Origin: Eudoraea sp.
GTDB taxonomy: Bacteria; Bacteroidota; Bacteroidia; Flavobacteriales; Flavobacteriaceae
Length of the DNA: 5,815 nt
Direction: 5' to 3'
Assembly: GCA_013042925.1 (NCBI GenBank)
Contig: JABDPH010000268.1
Coordinates: 1 to 5,815 of the forward strand
Shown: one piece after another, positions 1-5,815 of the stretch
Layout of the letters: every line of letters starts with the position of its first letter
How positions within the stretch are numbered: the first letter of the stretch is position 1
Program-made: the position numbers and the translations under genes
Notes under the pieces: generated by a model
What the model was told of the DNA's origin: nothing
Database searches by the model: none
What the model saw: only the letters and a program-made list of their open reading frames with translations

Positions 1-477
1 AATAACGCCGACCGTATCAGTATGGCGAATATCGCGCAGATTGTAAACGTATTGCAATCGGTTATTCTAACCAAGGGCCCTGAAATGGTCAAAACCCCTA
101 CCTACCACGTTTTTAACATGTACAATGTGCACCAGGATGCCAATCTTATACCAATCGATTTTGAAACCGAAAATTACGAATACAATGGGGATTCCATTCC
201 GGCGTTGACAGCCTCGGCCTCAGAGAAAAACGGTATAACCAGTATTACCCTGACCAATGCAAACCCCAAAAAGGCAATTGCTGTAAACCTCCTACTCGGA
301 AAGGATTTTAAATCGGCCAGTGGCAAAATAATCACAGCTAAGGAAATTACCGATTATAATGACTTTCGCAAAACCGAAAAAGTTTTTATTTCTGATTTTA
401 AGATTGGAAAATTAAAAAATGGAACCCTAGAGATTGAAGTTCCGGCGCACTCAGTGATTTTAGTTCAGGTTCAATAG
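1..477 (+). CDS. GH51 alpha-L-arabinofuranosidase, C-terminal part (5' end outside window)
   Basis: The reading frame is open from base 1 and ends at TAG 475-477, giving 158 residues. The ATG at 22 lies inside the gene and is not its start, because family-like sequence (NNADRIS) continues upstream of it. The stretch MANIAQIVNVLQSVILT, followed by KTPTYHVFNMYNVHQDA, is characteristic of the end of the catalytic barrel and the start of the C-terminal beta-sandwich of GH51 arabinofuranosidases. The rest, ending in PAHSVILVQVQ, fits that C-terminal domain. GH51 enzymes remove terminal alpha-L-arabinofuranosyl residues from arabinan, arabinoxylan or their oligosaccharides with a retaining mechanism. 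The two catalytic glutamates lie in the missing upstream part, so activity cannot be judged here. The signal peptide is also out of view, so location is unknown. The next gene starts 52 bases downstream on the same strand. GC is about 40% by hand count. Family assignment is firm; exact substrate is not. Confidence 0.9.
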   Translation, partial: NNADRISMANIAQIVNVLQSVILTKGPEMVKTPTYHVFNMYNVHQDANLIPIDFETENYEYNGDSIPALTASASEKNGITSITLTNANPKKAIAVNLLLGKDFKSASGKIITAKEITDYNDFRKTEKVFISDFKIGKLKNGTLEIEVPAHSVILVQVQ

Positions 478-479
478 AT

Positions 480-506
480 TTTGATTTACTGTTTTTTATA
501 TTTTTG
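480..506 (+). promoter_or_regulatory. Candidate Bacteroidota promoter for the propeller gene
   Basis: TATTTTTG at 499-506 matches the Bacteroidota -7 consensus TAnnTTTG exactly. A TTTG at 480-483 could serve as the -33 element, but the 15-base gap is shorter than usual for this promoter class. Transcription would start near 512, leaving a leader of roughly 18 bases before the ATG at 530. The run of A at 514-520 is the kind of A-rich leader that often replaces a Shine-Dalgarno sequence in this phylum. The surrounding T-rich sequence raises the odds of a chance match. Read-through from the GH51 gene is equally possible, since no terminator is seen in the 52-base gap. Confidence 0.4.
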
Positions 507-529
507 ATTCTTTAAAAAAACACGCCGTT

Positions 530-3500
530 ATGAAAAGATTATTGTTATACACATTGAGTTTACTATTAAGTTTTTCAACTTTGTTGGCTCAGAATAAACT
601 AACAAATGATCGTGAAGGTGTAGAAATTTCTAATGGTTTGAATTGGCGATTTATAGGTCCTATTGTGGGTAATCGTGGTTCCGTAGTGCTTGGACATCCA
701 ACTGAACCTTATACATTCTACTTTGGGGCCAGCAATGGCCTTTGGAAAACAGAAGATGCAGGTACTTACTGGGAACCAGTGGGCGATGCCTACTTCAAAT
801 CCGGAAACATCGGGGCCATGGAATTCTCAGAATCCAATCCCAATATCGCTTATGTGGGAATGGGAGAACCCCAAATGAGGAATAACGTTAGTTGGGGCGA
901 CGGGGTTTATAAAACAGAAGACAATGGCAAAACCTGGATTCATTTGGGTCTTAAAGAAACCCACCATATTTCCCAGGTACGGGTGCATCCTACAAATCCC
1001 GATATTGTTTTTGTCGGTGCCTTTGGCCATGCATTCGGGCCTAATAAGGAACGCGGGGTATACCGCACTAAAGATGGTGGCAAATCATGGGAAAAGGTAT
1101 TCTATAAAAGTGATAAAGCCGGGGTTATAGACCTGGTAATGAATCCTTCCAACCCGGATGAACTCTTTGCTGTTATGTGGGAATTTGAACGCAAGGCATG
1201 GGGGCCAAAAACCGGAGGACCGGATTCAGGTCTTTGGAAATCCACAGACGGGGGTGATACCTGGAAGGAGATTACCTATAATGAGGGATTACCCGAAGGG
1301 GGTCGTGGCCGTGCCGGGATAACCATGAGAGCAGCCGATGCACGAAAAGTTTATGCTTTGATCGATTCTGAAACCAAGCCGGGACTTTATGTTTCTGAGG
1401 ATTTGGGAGAAAATTGGGAGTTTGTTTCTGATTTTTTTCAAATTATAGGTCGGCCATTTTACTACAGCCACATCTATGCCAGCCCACATGACGCTAATGA
1501 ATTATGGAGCCCGAATAACCGTATGTTCATGACAAAAGATGGTGGGAAGAACTGGATTTTAAATCCTGGTATCAAAGATGATTTTCATGATATCTGGATT
1601 TGCCCCAGGGATCCAAAGCGGATGATTGGCACCAATGATGGTGGCTGTCAGGTTAGCATGACCGGAGGAATTACCTGGAGCAGCCAGTACACGCAAAAGA
1701 ATAGCCAGTTTTATAGGGTTAATGTTGACAATGACTTTCCATATAATGTTTATGGAAGTGGTCAGGACATACTTGCTTATAAGGTACCCAGTGCTTCACG
1801 TTGGGGAGGGATTTCTGGTTATGAAACCACAATCATTGGCAATGGTGAAATAAGCAGTGTAATTCCCAATCCCAATGACCCGAATATAGTCTATAATATT
1901 TCAGGGGGTGCGCCTATGGGAAGTGGAGCTCCCTTTACCATCAATAATTTAGCCACCGGGCAGAATGAAGTACGATCGGTATGGCCGTCTCCTTTATTTG
2001 GTCTCAATGGTTATGATCTTAAATATCGTTTTAATTGGGATCTTGCATATTTCTTATCGCCACATGATAACAAAACGCTATACCTCGGAGGTAATGTAGT
2101 ATTTAAATCTACTGACGAAGGTCTTAATTGGGAGGTAATTAGTCCTGATCTTACACACAATCTCCTGGAGCGCCAAAAAATCACCGGAACACCATGGCTG
2201 TCTGAATATTTCGGGCAAGAGATTTACAGTACAATAAAGCGATTGGATGAATCTCCTGTAAAAAAAGGAGTAATCTGGACAGGCTCAGACGATGGTAAAA
2301 TCTACATTACCAGAGACGGCGGTACTAACTGGGAAGATATCTCCATCACCGATAGCACGTTACCGGAGTATTCACAAGTTTATGAGATAGAGCCCTCTCC
2401 ACATGATGCAGCTGCAGCATACGTTGTTTTTTCAAACTTCAATACTTATGATGATTACAATCCATACATGTTCAAAACAACTGATTATGGTAAGACGTGG
2501 GTAAATTTATCAGCTAACTTTCCTCAGGATCAAATTACACGTACCATCCGAGAAGATAAGGTAAGAAAGGGATTATTATTTGCAGGAACAGAATCTGGAG
2601 TATATTATTCATTGAACGATGGCCAGTCCTGGGAAAAACTCAAAGCAAACCTGCCGGCAGTTCCAGTGGTTGACATAAAAATAAAGGATGCAGATCTTGT
2701 AATAGCAACCAATGGCCGCGGTTTTTGGATCATGGATGATATTACTCCATTGCGTGAAAAAAGCAGTGAGCTTGATTCAAAAGCTGTACATCTTTACCCT
2801 GTTTCAGACCATACCCGTTTTGGCTATAACTGGTGGTTGGATTATGTGCCGGGCGGAGACCCAGGAATGAAAAAGAACTATTTTGTTCAGAATATGCGCC
2901 CCGGTCTAACCTATTATGAGTTAACATTTAAACAAGTGAATGGTGAGCGCAAACGTAAGTTTATTGATGCCGGTGACCCCAAGCCATTAGGGCCTGCCTT
3001 CTATTTTAAACTAGAGAAGGAGCCTAAAGATATAGCCATTGCTATTTTGGATAAAGACGGTAACGAGATCAGAAATTATACCAAAGAACAAATGATGTTG
3101 AACTTTGGTTCTGAAAGTGACTTTAATACCGGGTTAAATAAATTTGTATGGGATATGCGTATCAATGGGGTTAGCCGTGTACCTGACAGGCCGGAAACAA
3201 CGGTAATTCCAATTGTGCCTCCGGGAAAATATGCTGTTAAACTTACCGTTGACGGGGTTTCAGAAACTCAGGAGTTTAATATCTACATGAGTCCTAAAGA
3301 GTCCTATACCCAACTACAGGCAGATGATAAGTTTGCTTTCTGGATGGAAATGTATAACCAGGCAGAAGCCAGAACCCAGAAGGTCATAGAGGCACTCGCC
3401 AAGAAAAAGGAAGTGATCGAAATGGCAGAGTTATCTGGGAATAATAAGGCGAAGAAACAAGCAGAGGTTATTGCTAAACTCATAGATAGCTATGAGGGAG

Positions 3501-3727
3501 CTTATGTATCTACCGGTCGTACCCTGGCCGAGGTCATCAATTTGCCTGCTACCATTCTATTCAAATTATCCTTTTTGAGTGGAATCCTTGATCATTCGGA
3601 GGGACCTGTTACAACACAAATGCATTCAGAATTTCAGGAAGTGCTTAAGGATGCAGATAATGCAGATGCCACTTTTAAGCAGAGTATTGACACGGAACTA
3701 AGTAAATTTGAGAAAATTATTAAGTAA
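530..3727 (+). CDS. Secreted sortilin/VPS10-like BNR (Asp-box) beta-propeller protein, 1065 aa
   Basis: An N-terminal signal peptide is clear: MKR, then a hydrophobic stretch at 4-19, with likely cleavage at LLA|Q after residue 20. There is no lipobox cysteine, so the protein is probably periplasmic or exported. An in-frame TGA at 482-484 and no other ATG between fix the start. Asp-box motifs (S/T-x-D-x-G-x-x-W) recur at about 73-81, 128-136, 179-187, 237-245, 288-296, 334-342, 526-534, 593-601 and 649-657, with degenerate copies at 375-383 (D replaced by T) and 693-701. This implies one or two large beta-propellers over roughly residues 35-735. The segment HDIWICPRDPKRMIGTNDGG (353-372) is typical of the large 'WD40/YVTN/BNR-like repeat' proteins of Bacteroidota. 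Residues 864-920 (NKFVWDMR to PPGKYAVKL) resemble the Ig/FlgD-like beta domain found at the end of this family, and the last 145 residues look mostly helical. No type IX secretion C-terminal domain is visible. Function is unknown: such proteins are often labelled glycosyl hydrolases, and GH74 enzymes share the fold, but no catalytic residues can be assigned here. Sugar-related neighbours make glycan binding or cleavage plausible. Confidence 0.85.
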   Translation: MKRLLLYTLSLLLSFSTLLAQNKLTNDREGVEISNGLNWRFIGPIVGNRGSVVLGHPTEPYTFYFGASNGLWKTEDAGTYWEPVGDAYFKSGNIGAMEFSESNPNIAYVGMGEPQMRNNVSWGDGVYKTEDNGKTWIHLGLKETHHISQVRVHPTNPDIVFVGAFGHAFGPNKERGVYRTKDGGKSWEKVFYKSDKAGVIDLVMNPSNPDELFAVMWEFERKAWGPKTGGPDSGLWKSTDGGDTWKEITYNEGLPEGGRGRAGITMRAADARKVYALIDSETKPGLYVSEDLGENWEFVSDFFQIIGRPFYYSHIYASPHDANELWSPNNRMFMTKDGGKNWILNPGIKDDFHDIWICPRDPKRMIGTNDGGCQVSMTGGITWSSQYTQKNSQFYRVNVDNDFPYNVYGSGQDILAYKVPSASRWGGISGYETTIIGNGEISSVIPNPNDPNIVYNISGGAPMGSGAPFTINNLATGQNEVRSVWPSPLFGLNGYDLKYRFNWDLAYFLSPHDNKTLYLGGNVVFKSTDEGLNWEVISPDLTHNLLERQKITGTPWLSEYFGQEIYSTIKRLDESPVKKGVIWTGSDDGKIYITRDGGTNWEDISITDSTLPEYSQVYEIEPSPHDAAAAYVVFSNFNTYDDYNPYMFKTTDYGKTWVNLSANFPQDQITRTIREDKVRKGLLFAGTESGVYYSLNDGQSWEKLKANLPAVPVVDIKIKDADLVIATNGRGFWIMDDITPLREKSSELDSKAVHLYPVSDHTRFGYNWWLDYVPGGDPGMKKNYFVQNMRPGLTYYELTFKQVNGERKRKFIDAGDPKPLGPAFYFKLEKEPKDIAIAILDKDGNEIRNYTKEQMMLNFGSESDFNTGLNKFVWDMRINGVSRVPDRPETTVIPIVPPGKYAVKLTVDGVSETQEFNIYMSPKESYTQLQADDKFAFWMEMYNQAEARTQKVIEALAKKKEVIEMAELSGNNKAKKQAEVIAKLIDSYEGAYVSTGRTLAEVINLPATILFKLSFLSGILDHSEGPVTTQMHSEFQEVLKDADNADATFKQSIDTELSKFEKIIK

Positions 3728-3762
3728 GATTTAAATAAGCATTATCTGGAAATTCAAACATG

Positions 3763-3787
3763 TTTCTAAAAATAATCTTATTAGAAA
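3763..3787 (+). repeat. AT-rich inverted repeat after the propeller gene
   Basis: TTTCTAA (3763-3769) and TTAGAAA (3781-3787) are perfect complements separated by 11 bases, 36 bases after the propeller stop codon. The stem has a single G-C pair and is followed by AAAT and not by a run of T. It is therefore a weak terminator candidate and may be a chance feature of an AT-rich gap. Confidence 0.25.
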
Positions 3788-3832
3788 AATAACTTCATCC
3801 CGTATTGTCCGAAGCTGCCTATGATTATGGGG

Positions 3833-3846
3833 TGATAAAGTTATCA
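3833..3846. promoter_or_regulatory. Palindrome TGATAA-AG-TTATCA, possible operator
   Basis: A perfect 6-bp inverted repeat with a 2-base centre ends 25 bases before the porin ATG at 3872. It sits inside a second, wider inverted repeat, CTATGAT (3819-3825) with ATCATAG (3843-3849). The two cannot pair at once, so in RNA they would compete. The symmetry and position fit the binding site of a dimeric regulator or a leader hairpin. No matching regulator gene is in view and no clear TAnnTTTG promoter is found in this 144-base gap, so the role is inferred. Confidence 0.35.
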
Positions 3847-3871
3847 TAGCAACAAGCCAAAGCTCAATAAC

Positions 3872-5155
3872 ATGAAAAAAGGGAAAAGGGATCATTGCCA
3901 ATCACAAATCTGGAAACCGTTCTTGCTGTGTCTGGTAATTTTTGGCCTGCATTCCCAATGTTCCATAGCTCAAACAGGGGAACAGGATTCCCTACCGAAG
4001 CTTGGAGGCCCGGATCAGGTAGATAATCGCCTGGAACTCGATAAGACCGTTAAGAGCCCGTTTTTTGAATTTCCTTTCCTGGAACCTTATTTCGGGTTTA
4101 AGGAGAGTGTGAAGGAAAATACCGGCCTGGATTTTGCCACGGAATACAGCAGTTTATTTGTAGGATCGAACTCCAATATAGGACAGGATAATGCAAGTAG
4201 TGGTATATGGAAGTTTTATGGATCCTGGAATCTGGTAGGCAAAGAATCTGGGAATAGCGGGGCTTTGATATTCAAAGTAGAACATCGCCATAAATATGGA
4301 AACATACCTCCACAGGGTCTGGGTTTCAGTACTGGCTACGTTGGTTTTATATCTCCCCCGTTTAGCAATGACGGATGGCGGGCAACGAACCTGTACTGGC
4401 GACAGCGGTTTGCAAAAGGAAGGATTGCTCTGGTAGCAGGATTCCTTGATGTGACGGACTTTTTTGATGTTTATGCCCTGGCCAGCCCCTGGATGCACTT
4501 TTCTAATTTCACCTTTTCTACCGGTGCGGCTGCTATCAATGTTCCTAACGATGGCTATCTTGGGTTTGCCTTAGCAGGATGGCTAAGCAATAAGGTTTAC
4601 ATGATTGCAGGGATGGGAGATATTAATTCGGACCCTTCTGATATTTTTAATGGTTTTGATACTTTTTTTAATACCAAGGAATATTTTAAACATGTAGAGA
4701 TTGGCCTTACTTCCTCTAAGGATTATATGCTTCTTGATAATGTACATCTCAGTGTCTGGCAGCGCGATGAGACTTCAGCTACCGGAGATCCAAATGGCTG
4801 GGGGTTGGTCTTATCGGCTACGAAGTATATAAAGGAAACCTACCTCCCATTCATCAGATATGCCTATACAAGGGATGCCGGTAGTTTATTGCAGAACTCT
4901 TTGTCACTGGGCCTTGGGTATCAACCAGTACCCGGGAGTCATTTGGCGGCTATTGCCTTTAACTGGGGTCAGATAAATGAAACCACCTTTGGTGAAGGCC
5001 TGGACGACCAGTATACCTGGGAAATGTTCTATAGGATTCAACTTTCCTCTAAAATTGCTCTTACCCCAGATATACAGTTTTTAATTAACCCGGCATTTAA
5101 TCCGGAGCAATCATCTCTTTTTTTATATAGTCTCAGAGCCAGGATCGTCTTGTGA
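3872..5155 (+). CDS. OprB-type carbohydrate porin, outer membrane
   Basis: This 427-residue protein has a long basic n-region (MKKGKRDHCQSQIWK), a hydrophobic core at about 17-26 and likely cleavage at SIA|Q after residue 33. Cys30 lies in HSQC, which is not a lipobox. The body alternates polar and hydrophobic residues with many aromatics, as expected for a beta-barrel. The OprB family is recognised from GFLDVTDFFDVYALASPW (190-207), the stretch of small residues and glycines at 217-252, the VHLSVWQRDE segment (291-300) with GWGL (309-312), and the ending TPDIQFLINPAFNP (398-411) then a last strand LRARIVL. About 430 residues is normal for the family. OprB porins allow passive, sugar-selective diffusion through the outer membrane; here arabinose or related sugars would fit the upstream GH51 gene, by inference. 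The final residue is Leu instead of the common aromatic BAM signal. An in-frame TAA at 3836-3838 with no other ATG between fixes the start; no Shine-Dalgarno sequence is seen. GC is near 46% in the part counted (4081-4560). Confidence 0.85.
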   Translation: MKKGKRDHCQSQIWKPFLLCLVIFGLHSQCSIAQTGEQDSLPKLGGPDQVDNRLELDKTVKSPFFEFPFLEPYFGFKESVKENTGLDFATEYSSLFVGSNSNIGQDNASSGIWKFYGSWNLVGKESGNSGALIFKVEHRHKYGNIPPQGLGFSTGYVGFISPPFSNDGWRATNLYWRQRFAKGRIALVAGFLDVTDFFDVYALASPWMHFSNFTFSTGAAAINVPNDGYLGFALAGWLSNKVYMIAGMGDINSDPSDIFNGFDTFFNTKEYFKHVEIGLTSSKDYMLLDNVHLSVWQRDETSATGDPNGWGLVLSATKYIKETYLPFIRYAYTRDAGSLLQNSLSLGLGYQPVPGSHLAAIAFNWGQINETTFGEGLDDQYTWEMFYRIQLSSKIALTPDIQFLINPAFNPEQSSLFLYSLRARIVL

Positions 5156-5169
5156 TAGTATATAAAATG

Positions 5170-5179
5170 TTTTGCAAAA
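5170..5179. repeat. Palindrome TTTTGCAAAA after the porin
   Basis: A perfect 10-bp palindrome lies 14 bases after the porin stop codon. It has no loop, so it cannot act as a hairpin terminator. A protein-binding site is possible, but short A/T-flanked palindromes also occur by chance. Confidence 0.25.
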
Positions 5180-5188
5180 ATCAGGGAC

Positions 5189-5207
5189 TTGTATTTCAAC
5201 AATACAA
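5189..5207. repeat. Inverted repeat TTGTATT-tcaac-AATACAA
   Basis: A perfect 7-bp stem with a 5-base loop sits 33 bases after the porin stop. It could form a hairpin that ends or protects the porin transcript, but the stem has one G-C pair and only TAATATT follows, so it is weak as an intrinsic terminator. Its position about 80 bases before the next gene also allows an operator for a dimeric regulator. Confidence 0.35.
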
Positions 5208-5230
5208 TAATATTAAGCTCTATAGCGGAA

Positions 5231-5257
5231 TTGGATTTAACGCTTAAAATAAGTTTA
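5231..5257 (+). promoter_or_regulatory. Weak candidate promoter for the mutarotase-like gene
   Basis: TAAGTTTA (5250-5257) differs from the Bacteroidota -7 consensus TAnnTTTG only in its last base, and TTG at 5231-5233 lies 16 bases upstream as a possible -33 element. The start of transcription would be near 5264, about 22 bases before the ATG at 5286. It is the best match seen in this 130-base gap but is not strong. Confidence 0.3.
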
Positions 5258-5285
5258 TTTAGATAATCTATTCCACTTCATAGCT

Positions 5286-5815
5286 ATGACGCATATTCTT
5301 AAAAACAAAAACCTGGAAATTAAGATCGACCTTCCTTTGGAAAACTATAATTTTTCCAGATTTGACTGGACAGGCAAAATTGTGAATGTAAAATTTCACA
5401 ATATTCAATTGTCAACTTCTGAAAGGACGGATGGCCAAAACGGGAATTCTTTTGGGAAAGGGTTTTACAATGAATTTGGAATTGATACGGCATTGGGTTT
5501 TGAGGATACTGAAATAGGGGGGTGGTTTCACAAAATAGGAGTAGGATTATTAAGGAAAGAGGATAGTCAATACCTGTTTAGTAAAAACTATGAGATTAAA
5601 CCTGCCGAATTCAAAATTAATGCGGAATCTGATCGGGTTTTGATCAGATGCAAATCAGAAGTCAGCAATGGCTATGCGTATTTATTGCAAAAAGAGATTC
5701 AATTAGCTGAAAGTGGATTTATTCTTAAATATTATCTTGAAAACACGGGTGAAAAAGACATTAGTACAGATGAATATGTCCACAATTTTACAGCAATAAA
5801 TAATGATTTAATAGG
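5286..5815 (+). CDS. Galactose-mutarotase-like (aldose-1-epimerase-like) protein, N-terminal part
   Basis: The frame opens at ATG 5286 and stays open to the window edge, giving 176 residues without a stop. An in-frame TAA at 5250-5252 with no other ATG after it fixes the start. There is no signal peptide, so the protein is probably cytoplasmic. The opening pattern (LKNKNLEIKIDLP, then YNFSRFDWTGKI at 21-32), the segment GKGFYNEFGID (57-67), GWFHKIGVGLL (79-89) and the beta-rich run ending in YYLENTGEKDIS then EYVHNF (149-168) fit the galactose mutarotase-like beta-sandwich fold. In mutarotases a histidine in a comparable strand acts in catalysis; His166 is a candidate, but the rest of the active site is past the edge. 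The likely role is interconversion of sugar anomers or binding of a sugar before catabolism. An alternative is a non-catalytic member of this fold. GC is only about 35%, below the neighbouring porin. Confidence 0.65.
   Translation, partial: MTHILKNKNLEIKIDLPLENYNFSRFDWTGKIVNVKFHNIQLSTSERTDGQNGNSFGKGFYNEFGIDTALGFEDTEIGGWFHKIGVGLLRKEDSQYLFSKNYEIKPAEFKINAESDRVLIRCKSEVSNGYAYLLQKEIQLAESGFILKYYLENTGEKDISTDEYVHNFTAINNDLI

Noticed and set aside
22..24. ATG at 22 as the start of the first gene
   Set aside because: The frame is open to the window edge and the residues before it continue the GH51 pattern, so it is an internal methionine.
690..1489. Several 60-70 codon open frames on both strands
   Set aside because: All lie inside the propeller gene, have no domain features or leader signals, and arise from its codon pattern.
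530..3727. Sialidase (GH33) identity for the propeller protein because of its Asp-boxes
   Set aside because: No FRIP/RIP motif is present near the N-terminus, and the other conserved segments match the larger sortilin/BNR-like family instead.
3430..3727. Type IX secretion C-terminal domain on the propeller protein
   Set aside because: The last ~100 residues are lysine- and glutamate-rich and helical in character, without the beta-rich, glycine-containing ending and basic tail of such sorting domains.
3952..3966. Lipoprotein signal at Cys30 of the porin
   Set aside because: The residues before the cysteine (LHSQ) do not fit a lipobox, and a standard signal peptidase I site, SIA|Q, follows directly.
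4154..4498. 114-codon open frame on the - strand
   Set aside because: It lies wholly within the porin gene, its translation shows no recognisable domain, and the + strand frame has clear family motifs. It is a shadow frame.

Overview
The window looks like a piece of a Bacteroidota genome, most likely a marine or environmental flavobacterium. Three things point that way: moderate-to-low GC, starts with A-rich leaders instead of Shine-Dalgarno sequences, and a perfect Bacteroidota-type -7 element (TAnnTTTG) before the second gene. The protein types also fit. No species can be named from the sequence alone.

All four genes are on the + strand. (1) Positions 1-477 are the C-terminal end of a GH51 alpha-L-arabinofuranosidase whose start lies outside the window. 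(2) Positions 530-3727 encode a secreted 1065-residue beta-propeller protein of the sortilin/VPS10-like, BNR (Asp-box) family, with eleven recognisable Asp-box copies and a small C-terminal beta domain. (3) Positions 3872-5155 encode an OprB-type carbohydrate porin with a signal peptide. (4) Positions 5286-5815 hold the first 176 residues of a cytoplasmic galactose-mutarotase-like (aldose-1-epimerase-like) protein that runs off the end. The gaps are 52, 144 and 130 bases. Each gap holds possible control sites: a promoter before gene 2, a palindrome before the porin, and inverted repeats plus a weak promoter between the porin and the mutarotase-like gene.

Together the genes suggest a sugar-uptake and sugar-processing locus. 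The arabinofuranosidase would release L-arabinose from plant or algal polysaccharide or oligosaccharide, the porin would pass sugars through the outer membrane, and the mutarotase-like enzyme would act on a sugar inside the cell. The role of the propeller protein is unknown; it is the least explained part. No SusC/SusD pair, transposase, RNA gene or CRISPR array is visible. Nothing in the window clearly shows a new defence or mobile system. The best leads are the propeller protein in a sugar locus, the porin in place of a visible SusCD pair, the palindromic sites, and a drop in GC from about 46% to about 35% entering the last gene.
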